Assembly (NCBI GenBank): GCA_026874595.1
Contig: CM049307.1
Span: 79,832,643-79,896,642, forward strand
DNA length: 64,000 nucleotides
Direction of reading: 5' to 3'
Source: Sipunculus nudus
Taxonomy: Eukaryota; Annelida; Sipuncula; Golfingiida; Sipunculidae
Part shown: in pieces, positions 1-12,022 of the stretch
Layout of the letters: each line of letters opens with the position of its first letter
Position numbering within the stretch: position 1 is the first letter of the stretch
Notes under the pieces: model-generated
Database searches by the model: none
Told to the model about the DNA's origin: nothing
Seen by the model: only the letters and a program-made list of their open reading frames with translations
Position numbers and translations under genes: made by a program

Positions 1-124
1 AGGTGAGGCTTTTTCTGAACTTTTGTCCAATCAGAAACGATGGTTAATAATTGAGTAGGCTCAGGCATATTAACATTTTCTGGAGATTAAGATTTTTTCA
101 GAAGTTGTTTAAAGGATCTTCAAA

Positions 125-191
125 ATGCTTTCACCTGAACAATACAGGGCTGATAGGGCAGCTGTGAGCTGTCATAACCTTTTAGTTACAG
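125..191 (+). CDS. PIF1-PHD helicase gene, exon 1
   Basis: First coding exon of the helicase gene that continues at 1457-1595 and 4051-7000. The ATG at 125 opens a 22-codon stretch (LSPEQYRADRAAVSCHNLLV follows the Met), typical of the segment just before the Walker A loop in PIF1 proteins. It ends with one base of a glycine codon before a GTATGT donor. An in-frame TAA at 110-112 supports this start, although an acceptor after that TAA could attach an upstream exon. The window itself begins AG|GTGAGG, a perfect donor motif, so further exons to the left are possible. Confidence 0.72.
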
Positions 192-1456
192 GTATGTAAT
201 ATACCAAAACCAAGCCCCTGCTTATGGAAAAAAATGTAAAATTTATAATAGTTACCAAACTGTAAAAATGACACTATCTGTCATATATGTGTGTATTATC
301 CTATTTTATTTGCATGGCATATAGTGGGAAAATGCATAAAACAAAGTTTTAATCCACAAAAAAAGGTTGAAATGCATTGGGGGGGGGGGGGGGGGGGGCT
401 TGACAAAGTTAGGGAGGCAGTTTCTTGTAAAGAAGGGTTAAGCTGAAGATATTTGTATTTAACTATTAAATTGTTGTATCATTGCAATATGGTCAAAATA
501 AAATTACATCAAATCAAATTTGTAGGTTATTAGCATCTCTCTGTTCTCTCTCAAATTTATATATCATTACTAGGTCATATATGAGTTACATATGCCCCTT
601 TACAGCTTTTGTATTCTATAAAATGTTTACTGAGTTCAGATTTGCAATCTTTGCATGTAGAGTTTGTTTATGCCTTTCCTCAATACAGAAGTTCCATCAA
701 AATATTACATGTTCAAAGATTGTATAGTACAGAAATAACAATACCAGGATTATAGATAGGATTGATTGTTAGTATATGGTATACAAAAAAACCAGAATCA
801 TTTGTGGACTTTGTAATCACCTTTTCCCACCCCAGCACTGTGGCAGCCAAACACAAAACAGTTCACAGCATAGACTTTCAGTTGGGCTTTGATAAGAAAA
901 ATCTTTCTCATAATTAAAAGTGACAATCATACAGTACTAAAGCTAGGTTAGACTGGTATCAGCTCAAGATTGACTTGTTAGGTTGCTCACTGAATCAATC
1001 CACCTCTTGAGCAGAACAACAAACTAATAGGTAATGATTATCTGTGAGCCCAGCTGTTGATCCACCTAAAGACTGCTTAAGCTTGGTTACATTACTGGTA
1101 GCCTTCCATGTTTGCTTTACAGTCCCCCACCCCCACCCCTGGGTCAACCATTTGTCTACTAGTACAAACCAAGCAGGGATCTTACACTACAAGTGGGAAA
1201 GTATACTCTTTTTGCTGTTTGTCAGTTGACCAGATTTATCCAGTATTTACCACTCATCTCACCAGTATGCATCTTTACCTTATTTTGCTGCCCCCGTTTA
1301 AATTATAGAAAGGTGAAATATATTAAGACATCAAATCACAAGTAATAATAGTTTGGTCTCATCTGTTTTCTTAAAGAAATAAAAACAATGATTATTCTAT
1401 TTTTAGTTTTTTTTTATAAAAAAGGATGTTCACAAAATGTTTGAAATATTTCATAG

Positions 1457-1595
1457 GCCAGGCTGGCACTGGAAAATCCTTCTGGTTGGTCAACCTTTCT
1501 AAGAAGCTGAAGGCAGCAGGGAGAGAAGTTGCTCTGCTTTCTACAACTGGACTGTCTGCATTGAACCTTGATGAGAATGCCACAACCATCCACAG
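1457..1595 (+). CDS. PIF1-PHD helicase gene, exon 2 (Walker A)
   Basis: The exon is bounded by an acceptor (TTTCATAG) and a donor (CACAG|GTAATT). It completes the split glycine and encodes the nucleotide-binding loop GQAGTGKS followed by helicase motif Ia (VALLSTTGLSALNL). It ends in TTIH plus two bases of an arginine codon, which exon 3 completes as RWAGLLDGRF. Exons 1 and 2 add to 206 nt. With the 2950 nt of exon 3 this closes as 1051 codons plus stop, so the model is internally consistent. Confidence 0.85.
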
Positions 1596-1950
1596 GTAAT
1601 TACATAAGTAAACCAAAGTGTAGTCAAGACCAAAACTGATACTGAGATCTGGGGATTCCAGTCAAAAACTGAGAAGGGTTGGATGGGCAATACCCGACCG
1701 GGTAAACCAGGGGGGAAACACCTCTTTTCCCTGGGTTGAGCATGTGGATCTTATGGGCAAGACAATATGTATTTTTTCTAAAAATATTTGTGTTTATCTG
1801 TAAATTTATAAGTATAAAGTAACTGAAATATTCCATATCCTGTCATATATTTTTAAATTATCACTGTGTATATGTTATTGAATTGTTTGTGTTAAGTAAT
1901 AAATATCAAACATGGCTCTTGATATTGGTTTATTATTGCCCATAAAAATT

Positions 1951-2074
1951 ATATTGACCCTATATTGCCTATAAAAAAATAGGTTAAACCCATAACACCC
2001 CCCCCCCCCCATTGGGCTGGCTTTTTTATTGGGCTGGCTTTTATGCTTAAACCAAGGTTTTGACCAACCCTGAG
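1951..2074 (+). repeat. Dispersed short repeat, copy in helicase intron 2
   Basis: The segment around TATTGCCTATAAAA, a poly-C run and GGGCTGGCTTTTATGCTTAAACC resembles 44080-44193 (GGGCTAGGCTTTATGCTTAAACC). In that copy the ends read CCAGGGTT and AACCTGG, an inverted pair, which suggests a small MITE-like unit. The lower-similarity piece at 54205-54240 may be a third relative. Confidence 0.5.
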
Positions 2075-3310
2075 ACTGAGCCCATGAGATTATAGACCAG
2101 AATCAGGAAAGAGACCAAAGGATATGAGAGTGTGAGACCATATGTTTCCTGTCATTTAATTCCTCATACATGAGTTTGTGCTGTGCCAAATTATTGCAGA
2201 AACCTTGATCAGTAGTTCATATTTAAATTAAACTGAACAAAGTACATATATTTGCACTGTGTGGTGCATACTTTATTTAAACAAAAGTTTTGGTCTAAAA
2301 TGTTAAGACCATTTTGGTTTTAGATTTGAGGTGATAGACCAAGACCTGGAGCTCCAAGACTAAGGCCAAAAATTGTTTTTTTTTTTAGTTTCAAGTTTTG
2401 TTATGATATATCATGCTGATTTCAAGTGAATTCAATTTTCAGAAAACCAGCATTTCAATGCTAAAAGTAATTAATCAATATTATGAGACTGACAATCAGA
2501 AGTCAGTTCAGTATGTAAGAAAACAATACTTTTTGGGGCCTGCAAGAAGATTGTTTAAATTTAGGCCAAGGATTTTCAAGTATTAAATGGAGACCTGTAT
2601 CATGTCTTGACTATGTGCTCTTTCCATGACACTTTATTTTCCTGTTACGACAGAACTGACAAAAAACAAAAAAAACAATTTCAGGTCAGGTGACTTTAGG
2701 TCAAGCTGAAGTAAATTGACAAGTCTCAACTTACTAGTGCAAAATTTGCAACCATCATTGAATTTTCAATTATACCATGTTACCATGAGTACCATGGTAA
2801 CATGTATTAATGTATTAATTTTGTTTTTTTTTTGTATGTAAACGAGTATATGTATTGTCCTGAAATTTGAATGTATATTGTTCAGGGTGAGTAAACAGGG
2901 TTGAACAACACCAGTGCTGACACTAATATATTTTTATTAGCTCAACAGTATTCATTATATTTTTCAGCTGCAAACGTGTTATTTCCCACCAGTGGATGAA
3001 TGCATTGTCTGATAATGTGAAGTTACCATAAAACTAACAAATAGCAGTCATATAAGCATCTGAACTAAGCAATACATATTGTATGACCACTATTAAAGTT
3101 GTAATTTTGTCCATCAGTTAGAGCTGCCAATATCCTGCAATATTTCATTTTCCTACATTTCACAAGATTCAAGTGATCTGAAAAAATATGATTTGGTATT
3201 GTAAAATTGTCCTGCAATCAGTCTATTTTAAGTACATATTTATTCAAAATGACATATTCCCAAGTAAGCCATGTGTAATGTAACAATTACTGATTCACAA
3301 TTGAGAGCAC

Positions 3311-3490
3311 AAGGGCCTGTCACAAAAGAGTAAAAAAAAAAAGAACTCCAAATTTGAGCCATAAAACCCCAAGAATAAGTGATATAGTCATTCTGACAGT
3401 TTATGTCAGAATGGGCTATATCACTTATTCTTGGGGTTTTATGGCTCAAATTTGGAGCTATTTTTTTTACTCTTTTGTGACAGGCCCTTG
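3311..3490. repeat. Long perfect-type hairpin (fold-back element) in helicase intron 2
   Basis: The left arm 3311-3400 is the reverse complement of the right arm 3407-3490 with few mismatches, and the loop is only about six bases (GTTTA region). The arm reads outward as TGTCAGAATGG, CTTATTCTTGGGG, GGCTCAAATTTGGAG, GACAGGCCC. A single arm recurs at 13807-13905, so the arm is a dispersed repeat and this copy is a head-to-head pair. Confidence 0.85.
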
Positions 3491-3610
3491 GGGTTGAGAG
3501 TCTTTGCCCTTGGGTTCATTTAAGTCATATAAGAAAAAAGAAGCAAACAAGGTTTATAATCTATTTGTATGTTAATCACAGTAATCAAGTACACCTTGAA
3601 ATTTCGGGGT

Positions 3611-4073
3611 AGTTGGTCACATAGAATCAGTTCTATTATTGTATGTCTCCCAAATAAGACTACAAGGTTACATTCAAGGTTAATGATTCAGGCAACACAC
3701 TGCTTCATTTTTAGCATGTTACAAAAAAATACATTATATATATATAAAGTCAAAATAAAGAAAAATTAGCTTTCTGTTCATTGATGGGCTGGATTGCTAA
3801 TTGGCTGAAGTTTATTTATTATGCACAATAGTCTGGTATACTAAGACATATCAGGTATACTTGTCACACAGAGTTAACTCTATTATTGTATATCTCCCCA
3901 GTTAACTCTATTATTGTATGTCTCTGTATAAGGACAAAATGTCACATTTCATGAGTGATTCAGGCAACAAACAGCTGCCATTTGTCATGTTACAATAATG
4001 AATTATATGATATACATTAAATAAAAAAAATCTTGTCTTTCTGTTCGCAGATGGGCTGGTTTGCTGGATGGTC
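3611..4073 (+). repeat. Diverged tandem duplication covering the helicase exon 3 acceptor
   Basis: Segment 3611-3800 and segment 3858-4073 align. Both contain TCTATTATTGTATGTCTC, then GATTCAGGCAACA, a CATGTTACAA block, and TTTCTGTTC followed by the exon start ATGGGCTGG. The upstream copy has TTGATGGGCTGGATTGC in place of the used acceptor and lacks the AG at the right spot, so it is a dead pseudo-acceptor. Within the downstream copy a ~40-bp piece is itself doubled. Confidence 0.7.
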
Positions 4074-7000
4074 GCTTCACCAAGAGTGAACTGGAACAGC
4101 TTGCCGCCTGCGATGATACTTTCCACAGTGTCAGGCAGAGGGTTGCCAAAGCTGAAACAATAATGATAGATGAGGTATCCATGTTGTCCAGGCATATTTT
4201 TGAACAGCTGGAATTGGTTTGCCGCATAATAAGAGATGGTAACTTATGTTTTGGTGGAATACAAGTCATTGCTACTGGAGACTTCTTCCAGTTGCCACCT
4301 GTTGCCAATCCCCTAGTGCAGGATGATGGGGCTTTCTGCTTCACTAGCAGCATATGGGACACTGTTTTTCCCCATCATGTTCATTTTGACCAAGTTCACA
4401 GGCAAGCTGACAAGAGCTTAATTGCCATAGTGCAGGAGACCGCAATGGGAACAGTCTCTGAGGAAACTGAAATGATGCTGCAGACACTCAGCAGACCAAT
4501 CAGTAAATTAAACCCAGTGCATCTGTTCTCCAGCAAATATCAAGCTTGTGTTTTGAATAGTGAAAAACTGGAGATGTTGGCTGGTGAGCAGTATACATAC
4601 CATGGAAAGGACCATTATCAGCAAGGATGGAAGAAAGCTCTGCATCAGATCCCAGCTCCCAAAGTTCTGGCAGTTAAGAAAGGGTGCAGAGTTATGCTGC
4701 GTAAGAACCTAAGCCATCAGCTTGTGAATGGACTTCAAGGTGTAGTACTTAGCACTGCAGCAGACTACATTGAAGTTGACTTCCCAGTGATAAAAGTGAC
4801 ACACAAAGTGACAAGGGAAAAGTTTGATGTTTTCAGCTCAAGAGAGCATAAGCTTGTTGCTACAAGGTTGCAATTTCCCCTTGAGCTGTCATATGGGATA
4901 ACTCTGCACAAAGCACAGGGGCTCACCTTAGATGCAGCTGTAGTGCATTGCAAAGGTGCCTTTGAACCTGGCCAGATCTCAGTAGGGTTAGGTAGAGTAA
5001 AGGACACAGAGCACCTACAAGTTCTTGATTTCAGCAGTAATCTGTGTAAAGTGCCCAGCAGGCAGGTATTTACCTACTATCAACAGTGCTCAATGAGATT
5101 CATGCCTTCACTGGAATGCTGTCAGAGGAGGGAAGTTCCTGTTGTGGTTTCTCATGATGTGCCAGAGAGTTCTGAGCCCACTGTGGCTGCAGCACATTTA
5201 GATTTTGACTCGAGTGACTTCGATGAAAATGATCTACAAGCAGTTGAAGACTTGGAAATGGATGAACTGATGGCATCTGTTAATTTTGTAGAATCTGAAT
5301 CCAGAGGGATACAACTTCAATTTGATTCAACTAATATTTGTCAACAGTGCTTAGAGTTATCAGAGGGCTCACCGAACTATGGTGAAATGCAGAAAGTATG
5401 CCAGAAGATTTTATGTACTGGGGAGAAATTAAAGACCTGGTGTTTAGTTCAGCAAATAAAAATCAGCACATTGCTGCAAGAAGCTGTGCCTTCAGTGGGT
5501 GTTGAGAAGACAACATCAAAACAATGGAGCTGTTACCAACAGATGTTTTCACAGTACATTGTAAGTGAAACATTTTCAGAAAGCTTACACCAGCTGTATG
5601 GCCATTTTGATATATCTTCCAATGAGCGACATTTTGCTGTGAGTATTGCTTTGGAGGTACAGAGAGAGATTCTACAGGCTGAAGAAAAGAAGATTGTAGC
5701 AGCAGCAGCAACTCCTGTAGTACAAAGAGAGATGAGGGAAGGAGGTAGAGGGAAAGTACGGTATGTAGGGGGGATGTGTATTGCCAAGGCAAGGTACCAT
5801 TCCAGACAGATTGTATCAAACAACCTGTTTAATCCCAAAGAGAAAGTTAAAGTTGCAAGGGAAAAGAAGAAAGTAGAACTACTCGACTCCTTGATCAGGA
5901 GCTACCATGACCTGTTCGAGACAAGTCAAGACCCTGAAAGCCTGATTGAAATAGAACGGAAGCAAAATTTGAGACATGGACTGACACACATCAGTGATGA
6001 ATGTGCAAACTTCTTCCTGATTTTGACATCCTGCATACAAACGTCTCTGACAAAGGAGGCCTTGAAGTTGCAGCAAGAAAGAATATTGATCCATGTTGTT
6101 GAGACTTGCCTTCATTCTCCAAATGTTGTGAGAGCATGGCAAGCTCTGTTCATCAGTGCCCCTCAAGAACTTGTACAAGAGCTTATGACATTGGTTGTGA
6201 ATAGATTTGTGAAAGTCACTGGTAAACAATTCAGAAAAGATCTGAGGGATGAGCTACAAGTAAAGAAAAGGCAGGCCCATAGAAAGCAGATTTTGGAGAA
6301 GAGTGAAAAGGCCAGGGCTAAAGTAGTTTCAGTCAATTTCAAGGATATTATCACTGATTCCAGTGAAATGTGCACCCAGTCACATCTAAAACTCAAAGTT
6401 TTAACTATGGAAAATCCAGACTACTTTGTGGGTCAGGTTTTCACAAAGAAAGAACTACAACAACTGTGTGCTGCATATGGAGTCAGGTATATCAGCAAAG
6501 ATACAAAGAAAATCCTTGGTGAAAAGTTAGTTGACATAATCCAAAATGGTGACCTGAATCATATACCAAATCCCTTTCCTGGTGGAAGTCAGAATGAACG
6601 TAGAACACCAGCTAGCCAAGACACCTCACAGGAAGTATGTGCCAGCACTACAGTACAAAGTCATGAGGCTTTAGCAGAGGGTGGTATAAGTACACAATCT
6701 GACAGCCCTAAAACCACTCCTGAACCTGGCAGTTCAATATCTAAAGGTAATACCAGAGGGAAATTCAAAGGGAAAGGAAAGGGAAAAGGCAAGGGCAAGG
6801 CAAGCAAAAATGTTGTTTTATGTCCTGAATGCCAACAAGGAAATGAGGATGAGCCATGGATCCAGTGTGACATTTGTAACCAGTGGTGGCACAAGAAATG
6901 TGCAGATATATGTGAACAGGAATGGGAAGCTCTGCAGGATGAGGATCAGTTATGGCACTGCCATCATTGCATTTCTGCCAAAAAAGCCAAAAAGTCCTAA
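4051..7000 (+). CDS. PIF1-like superfamily 1B DNA helicase with C-terminal PHD finger, exon 3
   Basis: Main exon, starting after the acceptor TTCGCAG and ending at TAA 7000. Visible helicase motifs are Walker B MIDEVSML, motif III GDFFQLPPV, the VHRQ-like QVHRQAD, HKAQGLTL, and VGLGRVKD. Together they identify the RecD/PIF1 helicase core (about residues 20-390 of 1051), a 5'-3' ATP-dependent unwinding enzyme family. The middle (~400-860) is unfamiliar and partly basic. A SAP-like helical stretch (FTKKELQQLCAAYGVRY) sits near residue 865. A Lys/Gly run (KGKGKGKGKGK) leads to a Cys4-His-Cys3 PHD finger (CPECQQ, CDICNQWWHKKC, WHCHHC) in the last 55 residues, a domain that usually reads histone tails. 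No Rep endonuclease domain is visible, so this is not a complete Helitron protein. No stop or frameshift interrupts 1051 codons. It converges with the P-like transposase gene about 1 kb downstream. It may be a host gene, a domesticated gene or transposon cargo. Confidence 0.9.
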
Positions 7001-8011
7001 GTTAGGGGGTTTAAACTTTTACAATTATATACAATTTATTAAGCACATAAAGAATTGTCATTCATGCACAATACAGGGCTGGTGGGGGGGGGGGGGGGGT
7101 GGCTATCTACATTTCAAGCCTGTCAGATTATGTGTTAATGAAAAGCAATCAATGTACAACCAGTAAAACAAAAAAGAGACTAATGACAAGCTGTCAGAGA
7201 TAGATTCTGCTCAGGAGAACCCCATGCACACAGAATTCAAAGCACAGTGGATATCATTCTGACATTACAGATGGACTTAACTTCTGTACATTACACAGTG
7301 AGATGGAACCACATTCTTTCCATTAAAAGGCAGCTGATATGATCCTGAATATGTGGCATTCAAGGCTATGATTCACATCATGATGAGGTAAGTATTTAGT
7401 CTGTTTCATTTATTGCTATTTATTTACACTAATGGGCCACTGTAAATCTTATCCACCATTTATTTTGTAAGCAGCACATGATAAGTCATTATGAAAATAT
7501 GTTTAATGTACCTTTCTTTTTTTGGGTGCATGTAATCCTGTCCCCTCATGTCTGGTTAGTTCCAGTGAAGACCGTACTGTAAGCATAATTGACAAATGAT
7601 GTTGTTTATGCATTCATTGGATTGGTTACACATTTCCATATGCATGTTTAGTTACACTTAAACATATGTGTGGGAATAGAGACAAAAAAATAGAAAAGTG
7701 CACTGAAATCATTTCCTTACCTGGTTATAATAATTACAGCTAATATTATTATTATTTTTATTATTATCATTACTATCACTTTTATTGTAATATCATTATT
7801 ACTTTTATTTGAAAGAAAGAAGTGTTTGTATATGTATGCTGATATCAAATATATATATATATATATCATATGTTAATGAATATTTGAAATTTTTTACAAA
7901 AATTATTAAATTATGAATATGATTCCCTTAATTTTGAAAACATTTATTATTCCCATATTAAAATAAAGGTTCTACTGTTTTTTTTTATAAATAGCAACAG
8001 TAAAGCTAAAA
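7001..8011. other. Gap between two convergent genes; low-complexity tracts only
   Basis: This ~1-kb stretch separates the stop codons of the helicase (+) and the transposase (-). It holds a 16-base poly-G run (7084-7099), an ATT-rich microsatellite (7740-7812), a TA run near 7849-7866 and AT-rich DNA. I see no further exon. Confidence 0.7.
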
Positions 8012-8614
8012 TTACTTTTCAATTGATGACAATGCTGGTCTTCTTGGTGTCAGAGCTGTTTTGGTTGACAGGTTGAATGGCTGGGCTGCATGCTTGGAGT
8101 TGCTGGCATTTGATTTCTTGGAAACTGTTTTAGTGCCAAGAACTGAAGCATTAACTGCATGCTGATACTGGAGCACTGTAGGGTTCGTGTTTGCACCATG
8201 GTGGGTTGCCCTCTGCTGGGAAAACATATTTTCCACAATATCACTGTTAATTCCTGCAGGCACTAGCGACTGATTTGAGGAATCCAGGTGGTACTTTACA
8301 AGCTCCTGAAAGCCTATGAGCAGGCAAGAAATATCATGCCGTGTCTCCTGGGACATTAACCTCTTGTTCTTTTCTGCAGCGGTAATGTCTGAGCCTTTCA
8401 CTTCAGCCTCCCAGGTCTGGAAGAAGTCAAGCACTTCCTTGAGGACAGACAACCGCATATCATCCTGGCTGCAGATGGGGCGAGAGTCTCTAAAGAAGGA
8501 TACTAGTTTGCTGGTGACTTGCAGAATGGCCACAGTGGAATCCAGGTGCCCTCCCTCACTGCCCAGGCTTCTTTGAAAATTGACCATCAGGTTCAGCATA
8601 TCAGCATCAAGAAC
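8012..8614 (-). CDS. P-element/THAP9-like transposase, last exon (exon 4)
   Basis: The acceptor is ATCATTGCAG with the exon from 8614, in phase with the CAG|GTAAAT donor that ends exon 3. It encodes 200 residues plus stop. The hallmark is GINSDIVENMFSQQRATHHG followed by NPTVLQYQHAVNAS, matching the C-terminal P-element transposase block in which a Glu-Asn-Phe-Phe-like turn precedes a Gly-Asn-Pro-Thr segment. The tail is Ser/Lys rich and probably disordered. The reading frame is open to TAA at 8012. Confidence 0.85.
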   Translation of the reverse strand, partial: VLDADMLNLMVNFQRSLGSEGGHLDSTVAILQVTSKLVSFFRDSRPICSQDDMRLSVLKEVLDFFQTWEAEVKGSDITAAEKNKRLMSQETRHDISCLLIGFQELVKYHLDSSNQSLVPAGINSDIVENMFSQQRATHHGANTNPTVLQYQHAVNASVLGTKTVSKKSNASNSKHAAQPFNLSTKTALTPRRPALSSIEK

Positions 8615-10119
8615 CTGCAATGATGTGGCAAGTGAACATTTTACAATATTTGGATAAACTTTTTTGAGTGTCTTGGTAGAACTTAAAGGGGCCAGATCAG
8701 TGAGATCACCTACCTTACTTTTATAAACTTAGTATAAAAAAGGGCCTGAAAACCTTTATAGTATAGTTACCCCTTACAAAAATAATACATACACTCACAG
8801 TGAACCCCAACTCAATTACATAGGTTCTTCATTGAAACAGGCTTAACATTGATAAACTTTATTTTCATCTTTCACTTTTTCAGTGTTACTAAAGGTCTAG
8901 GGGGATACCACCAGTGTATGCTTTCTGTGTATGCACTAACTACATTCCTAATATGGTCCAATGCAATGGCAGTGACCATGAGTCTGTCAACTTTGGAATA
9001 TTGAAAAAGACATTCATTGCTACATGTAGAATCCCAAACTTGGCTTCCGATAATGTATACTTATATTACATAACATATGTTTAACCATTTCAAAGTTACA
9101 CATGTTTGAAGAAATATATATATAAGGTTTACACAAATGACCAGTATCTAAAGACTTTATGTTATATCAGTGTCATGGACCTGTTGTCAGCCCTGCAGAT
9201 TTTGAAATCTGTTATATTACACAGATGCACACACAAAGCCAAACACAGTATATGGGAAGAAATTAATCATAAAGGTCACATATGAATAATGTCTTAGTCC
9301 TGAAAATGTCAGGACTTAGCATGAAGGATAAACACTTGCCAAGGGCAAAGAGCAGTTCAATGAAATATTTGTAGGGTTTACCAAAAGCATTCCTGTTTAG
9401 TCTGGCTTGTCAGGTGGATTAAATATAACATATGATATCAATATGAAATATTGATGATACCGGTTTATCATGAAATATCTGTATGGCATGCTGTATGTTG
9501 AAAACTAATTAGAAATAATAAAGAAGCAAACATTTAAATGTATATTGTGTTGCTTGTTATAAAACATCAGAATAATAATGTTGAACACACTATATTCTAT
9601 ATTTTTGATTCCCTATTTTTTAGCGCTAATAAAAAATTGGTTAGTCAAGTGACTTGGAAAATATATGTACAGACTTTTTATCAATCAACAAAGTACTTCT
9701 AAATTCTTATAGTTAATGTTGAGCCTCAAATGGTATTACCTTTATCTTGTGTTCAAAGTGTTTGAACATTTTTTATTTACCCCTGCCAAGGAGGTTATGT
9801 TTTTGCAGGCTTTGGTTTGTTTGACTGATAGTAACATTGCTCAAAAAGTTTTCTGGGATTTTGATGCAAAATGTTCAAGAGAGCTCAGATATAATACAAG
9901 GAACAACTAATTAAATTTTAGGAAGATCTAGATCACTATCTGGATCCAGGAACATTTAAGAAAAAATGATGCATTTCAGACAGTGCCGTATGAGAGAATG
10001 AGCAGCATTGGCATCTGCATAGATCTGCACTCTGAGTAGTAATTTCTAGTTGATATATTTCTTACATATATTTCATGTAACAGTCACATGTAAATAGTTT
10101 TAAGATTCTAAACATTTAC
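8615..10119. other. Intron 3 of the P-like transposase gene
   Basis: About 1.5 kb of AT-rich sequence between a good donor (CAG|GTAAAT at 10119 reading leftward) and acceptor (TTGCAG at 8615). I see no repeat family or exon inside it. Confidence 0.7.
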
Positions 10120-12022
10120 CTGCTCTGCCAGGTGATTGCGCATTTTAAGCTGATTGTTTAAGAATATGTGGTCATCTGTGATATGTTGGTGGATGCGGAT
10201 GACAGGATTAGAGTTCTTGTCCCAATAGTAGGCCTGCTGAAAGTGTTTCCACACAATTTCATTTCCTTTCATTTCTAGCAGTCTTGTACATTTATCTTCT
10301 ACTCCACTTGAGTAGATATTGTTCCTGATTCTTTTTATTACATGTGAATAATCCATTAACATTACTATTTTCTTGTTTGTGTTGTAAATATTTTGCACTG
10401 CAAAAGATTCCCGGCAATCACTTGGCATCAGAATTTTCATAAAAGTACGATTACAGTTGGCGCCATCCATGCAGGTATAATCAACTTGAAAGTTGTATAG
10501 CTCCAGCATTTGAATTACTCTCCAAAATAAAACATTTACTTCAGGTGCAGTAATACCAGTTGTAGGAAAAAATGCAAACGGGAAGCGAAATCCATCATAC
10601 CCTAGGAATATAAATTGCAATACATGTGTAGCCATTCTAATGGCTTTCTCATGGTTTTGGAGATTGGACATGGCAGTGCACTCAGGACCTGTCTCAACCA
10701 ACCCTCTGAACTCCAGACTCGTACCGCCACACTGTTCCATCTCCAAATCCTGCTGCACTGCCATTTCGTCAAAAATAACCCCACCTGACCTGCATGACTT
10801 TTGCCTGGTTGCCTCTGAACTCATCCATTGCAACATTTTTGGATGCAACCCAGGTTTTTGTTTAATGACATTTTTGTATTTTTGTAATAGTTTCTCTGAT
10901 GGCAAAATTAATAATCCACTATTTCTTAGCTCGGTGTAGCCTTGTGGACTCCGATTCCATATTGATAGACAAATTGTAACAATGGCTTTGTCCCACCTTC
11001 TGCACCTAGGGTCTTTTGCAGATGCATTATATTTATGTTGGGCAGATATGAGTGCCAGCATCTGTGGACTTGCACCTGGTAATAATTTGCTGAAAATATC
11101 AGTAGAGTCATAATTTAGTAAACTTGTGTCAACGTTTTGTTTTTGTGTTTGTGTTCTTAAGCTTTCTTCCCTGTGTATAGTGTTGTCTCCTCTGTCTGAG
11201 ACATCTTTCAGTGAAGTATTTTCTCCAGTTATTTCAATGTTGTGTAGTTGCTCTGTGTCTTGTAATCTTGTGGAAGTTTCGCTTTCTTTTCTTTTCTTTG
11301 TAGGTTTACAAGATTTGTCCCCAAGGGTAGCTATACACTTCCTACATGAAGAACCAATGGCTGAATACTGTATCACACCCTGACATGCTCTGCTACGATG
11401 ACGACGTTCAGGCTGAAGATTTTCACTTGTGCACGTCCAAAGTTCAATCATAGTGCTGCTGTCTCCACTCACAGCCTGAAGCAATTTTCCTCTGCACACC
11501 TGTGCCCGCTGTACAAGATCACAAATAAGTTCAACATCCGTAGCACTAGCAATATGAACTCGCTCCAAACCAAGTATGTTTTTATTAACAACTTTTGTCC
11601 CAATACTCAGTTCCCAGGAACCCTGTGAGCTGAAAGTTAGCTCTTTGGTTTGCCTGACACCATTTATTGTGTTGCCTGTAAAATGTATGAAATGACACAG
11701 ATCACTAGTTTCACTTATCAAGTTGAAGCTTTTAGGCACATGTTTCTTTATGTTCTCGAAATTTAAACTGAAAGGCTGGATGTCAGGGTTATACCCACCA
11801 ATCACTGCAGCCCTCAAACATATACCCTGATAGGCTGTCTTTGGTTTTCCATTGAAACTAACATGCCTGGTTTTGACCTTGTAGATACCAGACATGATTT
11901 TGGCACAGTGGTCTTTACTTAAAGGCTTCTCTCCTGTAGACTTGCATTGTTCAGTGTACTTGGTGTACAGAATGTCTTTCAAGATGTATCCATCAGGATG
12001 CGGGGTTACAGTGTGATACAAC
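10120..12022 (-). CDS. P-element/THAP9-like transposase, main exon (exon 3)
   Basis: Encodes residues 77-711 of a 911-residue model. It starts after the acceptor TATTGATAG and ends at CAG|GTAAAT. The N-terminal part (LYHTVTPHPDGYILKDILYT) is followed by a Cys pair (SCRKC) and a basic KKRKE stretch, then a low-complexity Ser/Thr linker. The catalytic RNase H-like domain shows GVIFDEMAVQQDL near residue 495, a GLVETG strand, the FAFFPTTGITAPEV block, DGANCNRTF near 595 and MDYSHVIKRIRNNIYSSG near 634. These match the DDE transposase of P elements and human THAP9, which cut and paste DNA in the nucleus. No stop or frameshift is present over 634 codons. An N-terminal THAP domain, usual in this family, was not found in the exons I could place. 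Confidence 0.88.

Noticed and set aside
4061-7000. Helicase as a single-exon gene starting near 4061
   Set aside because: That start is a TTG inside the domain; the Walker A exon at 1457-1595 joins in phase and is required.
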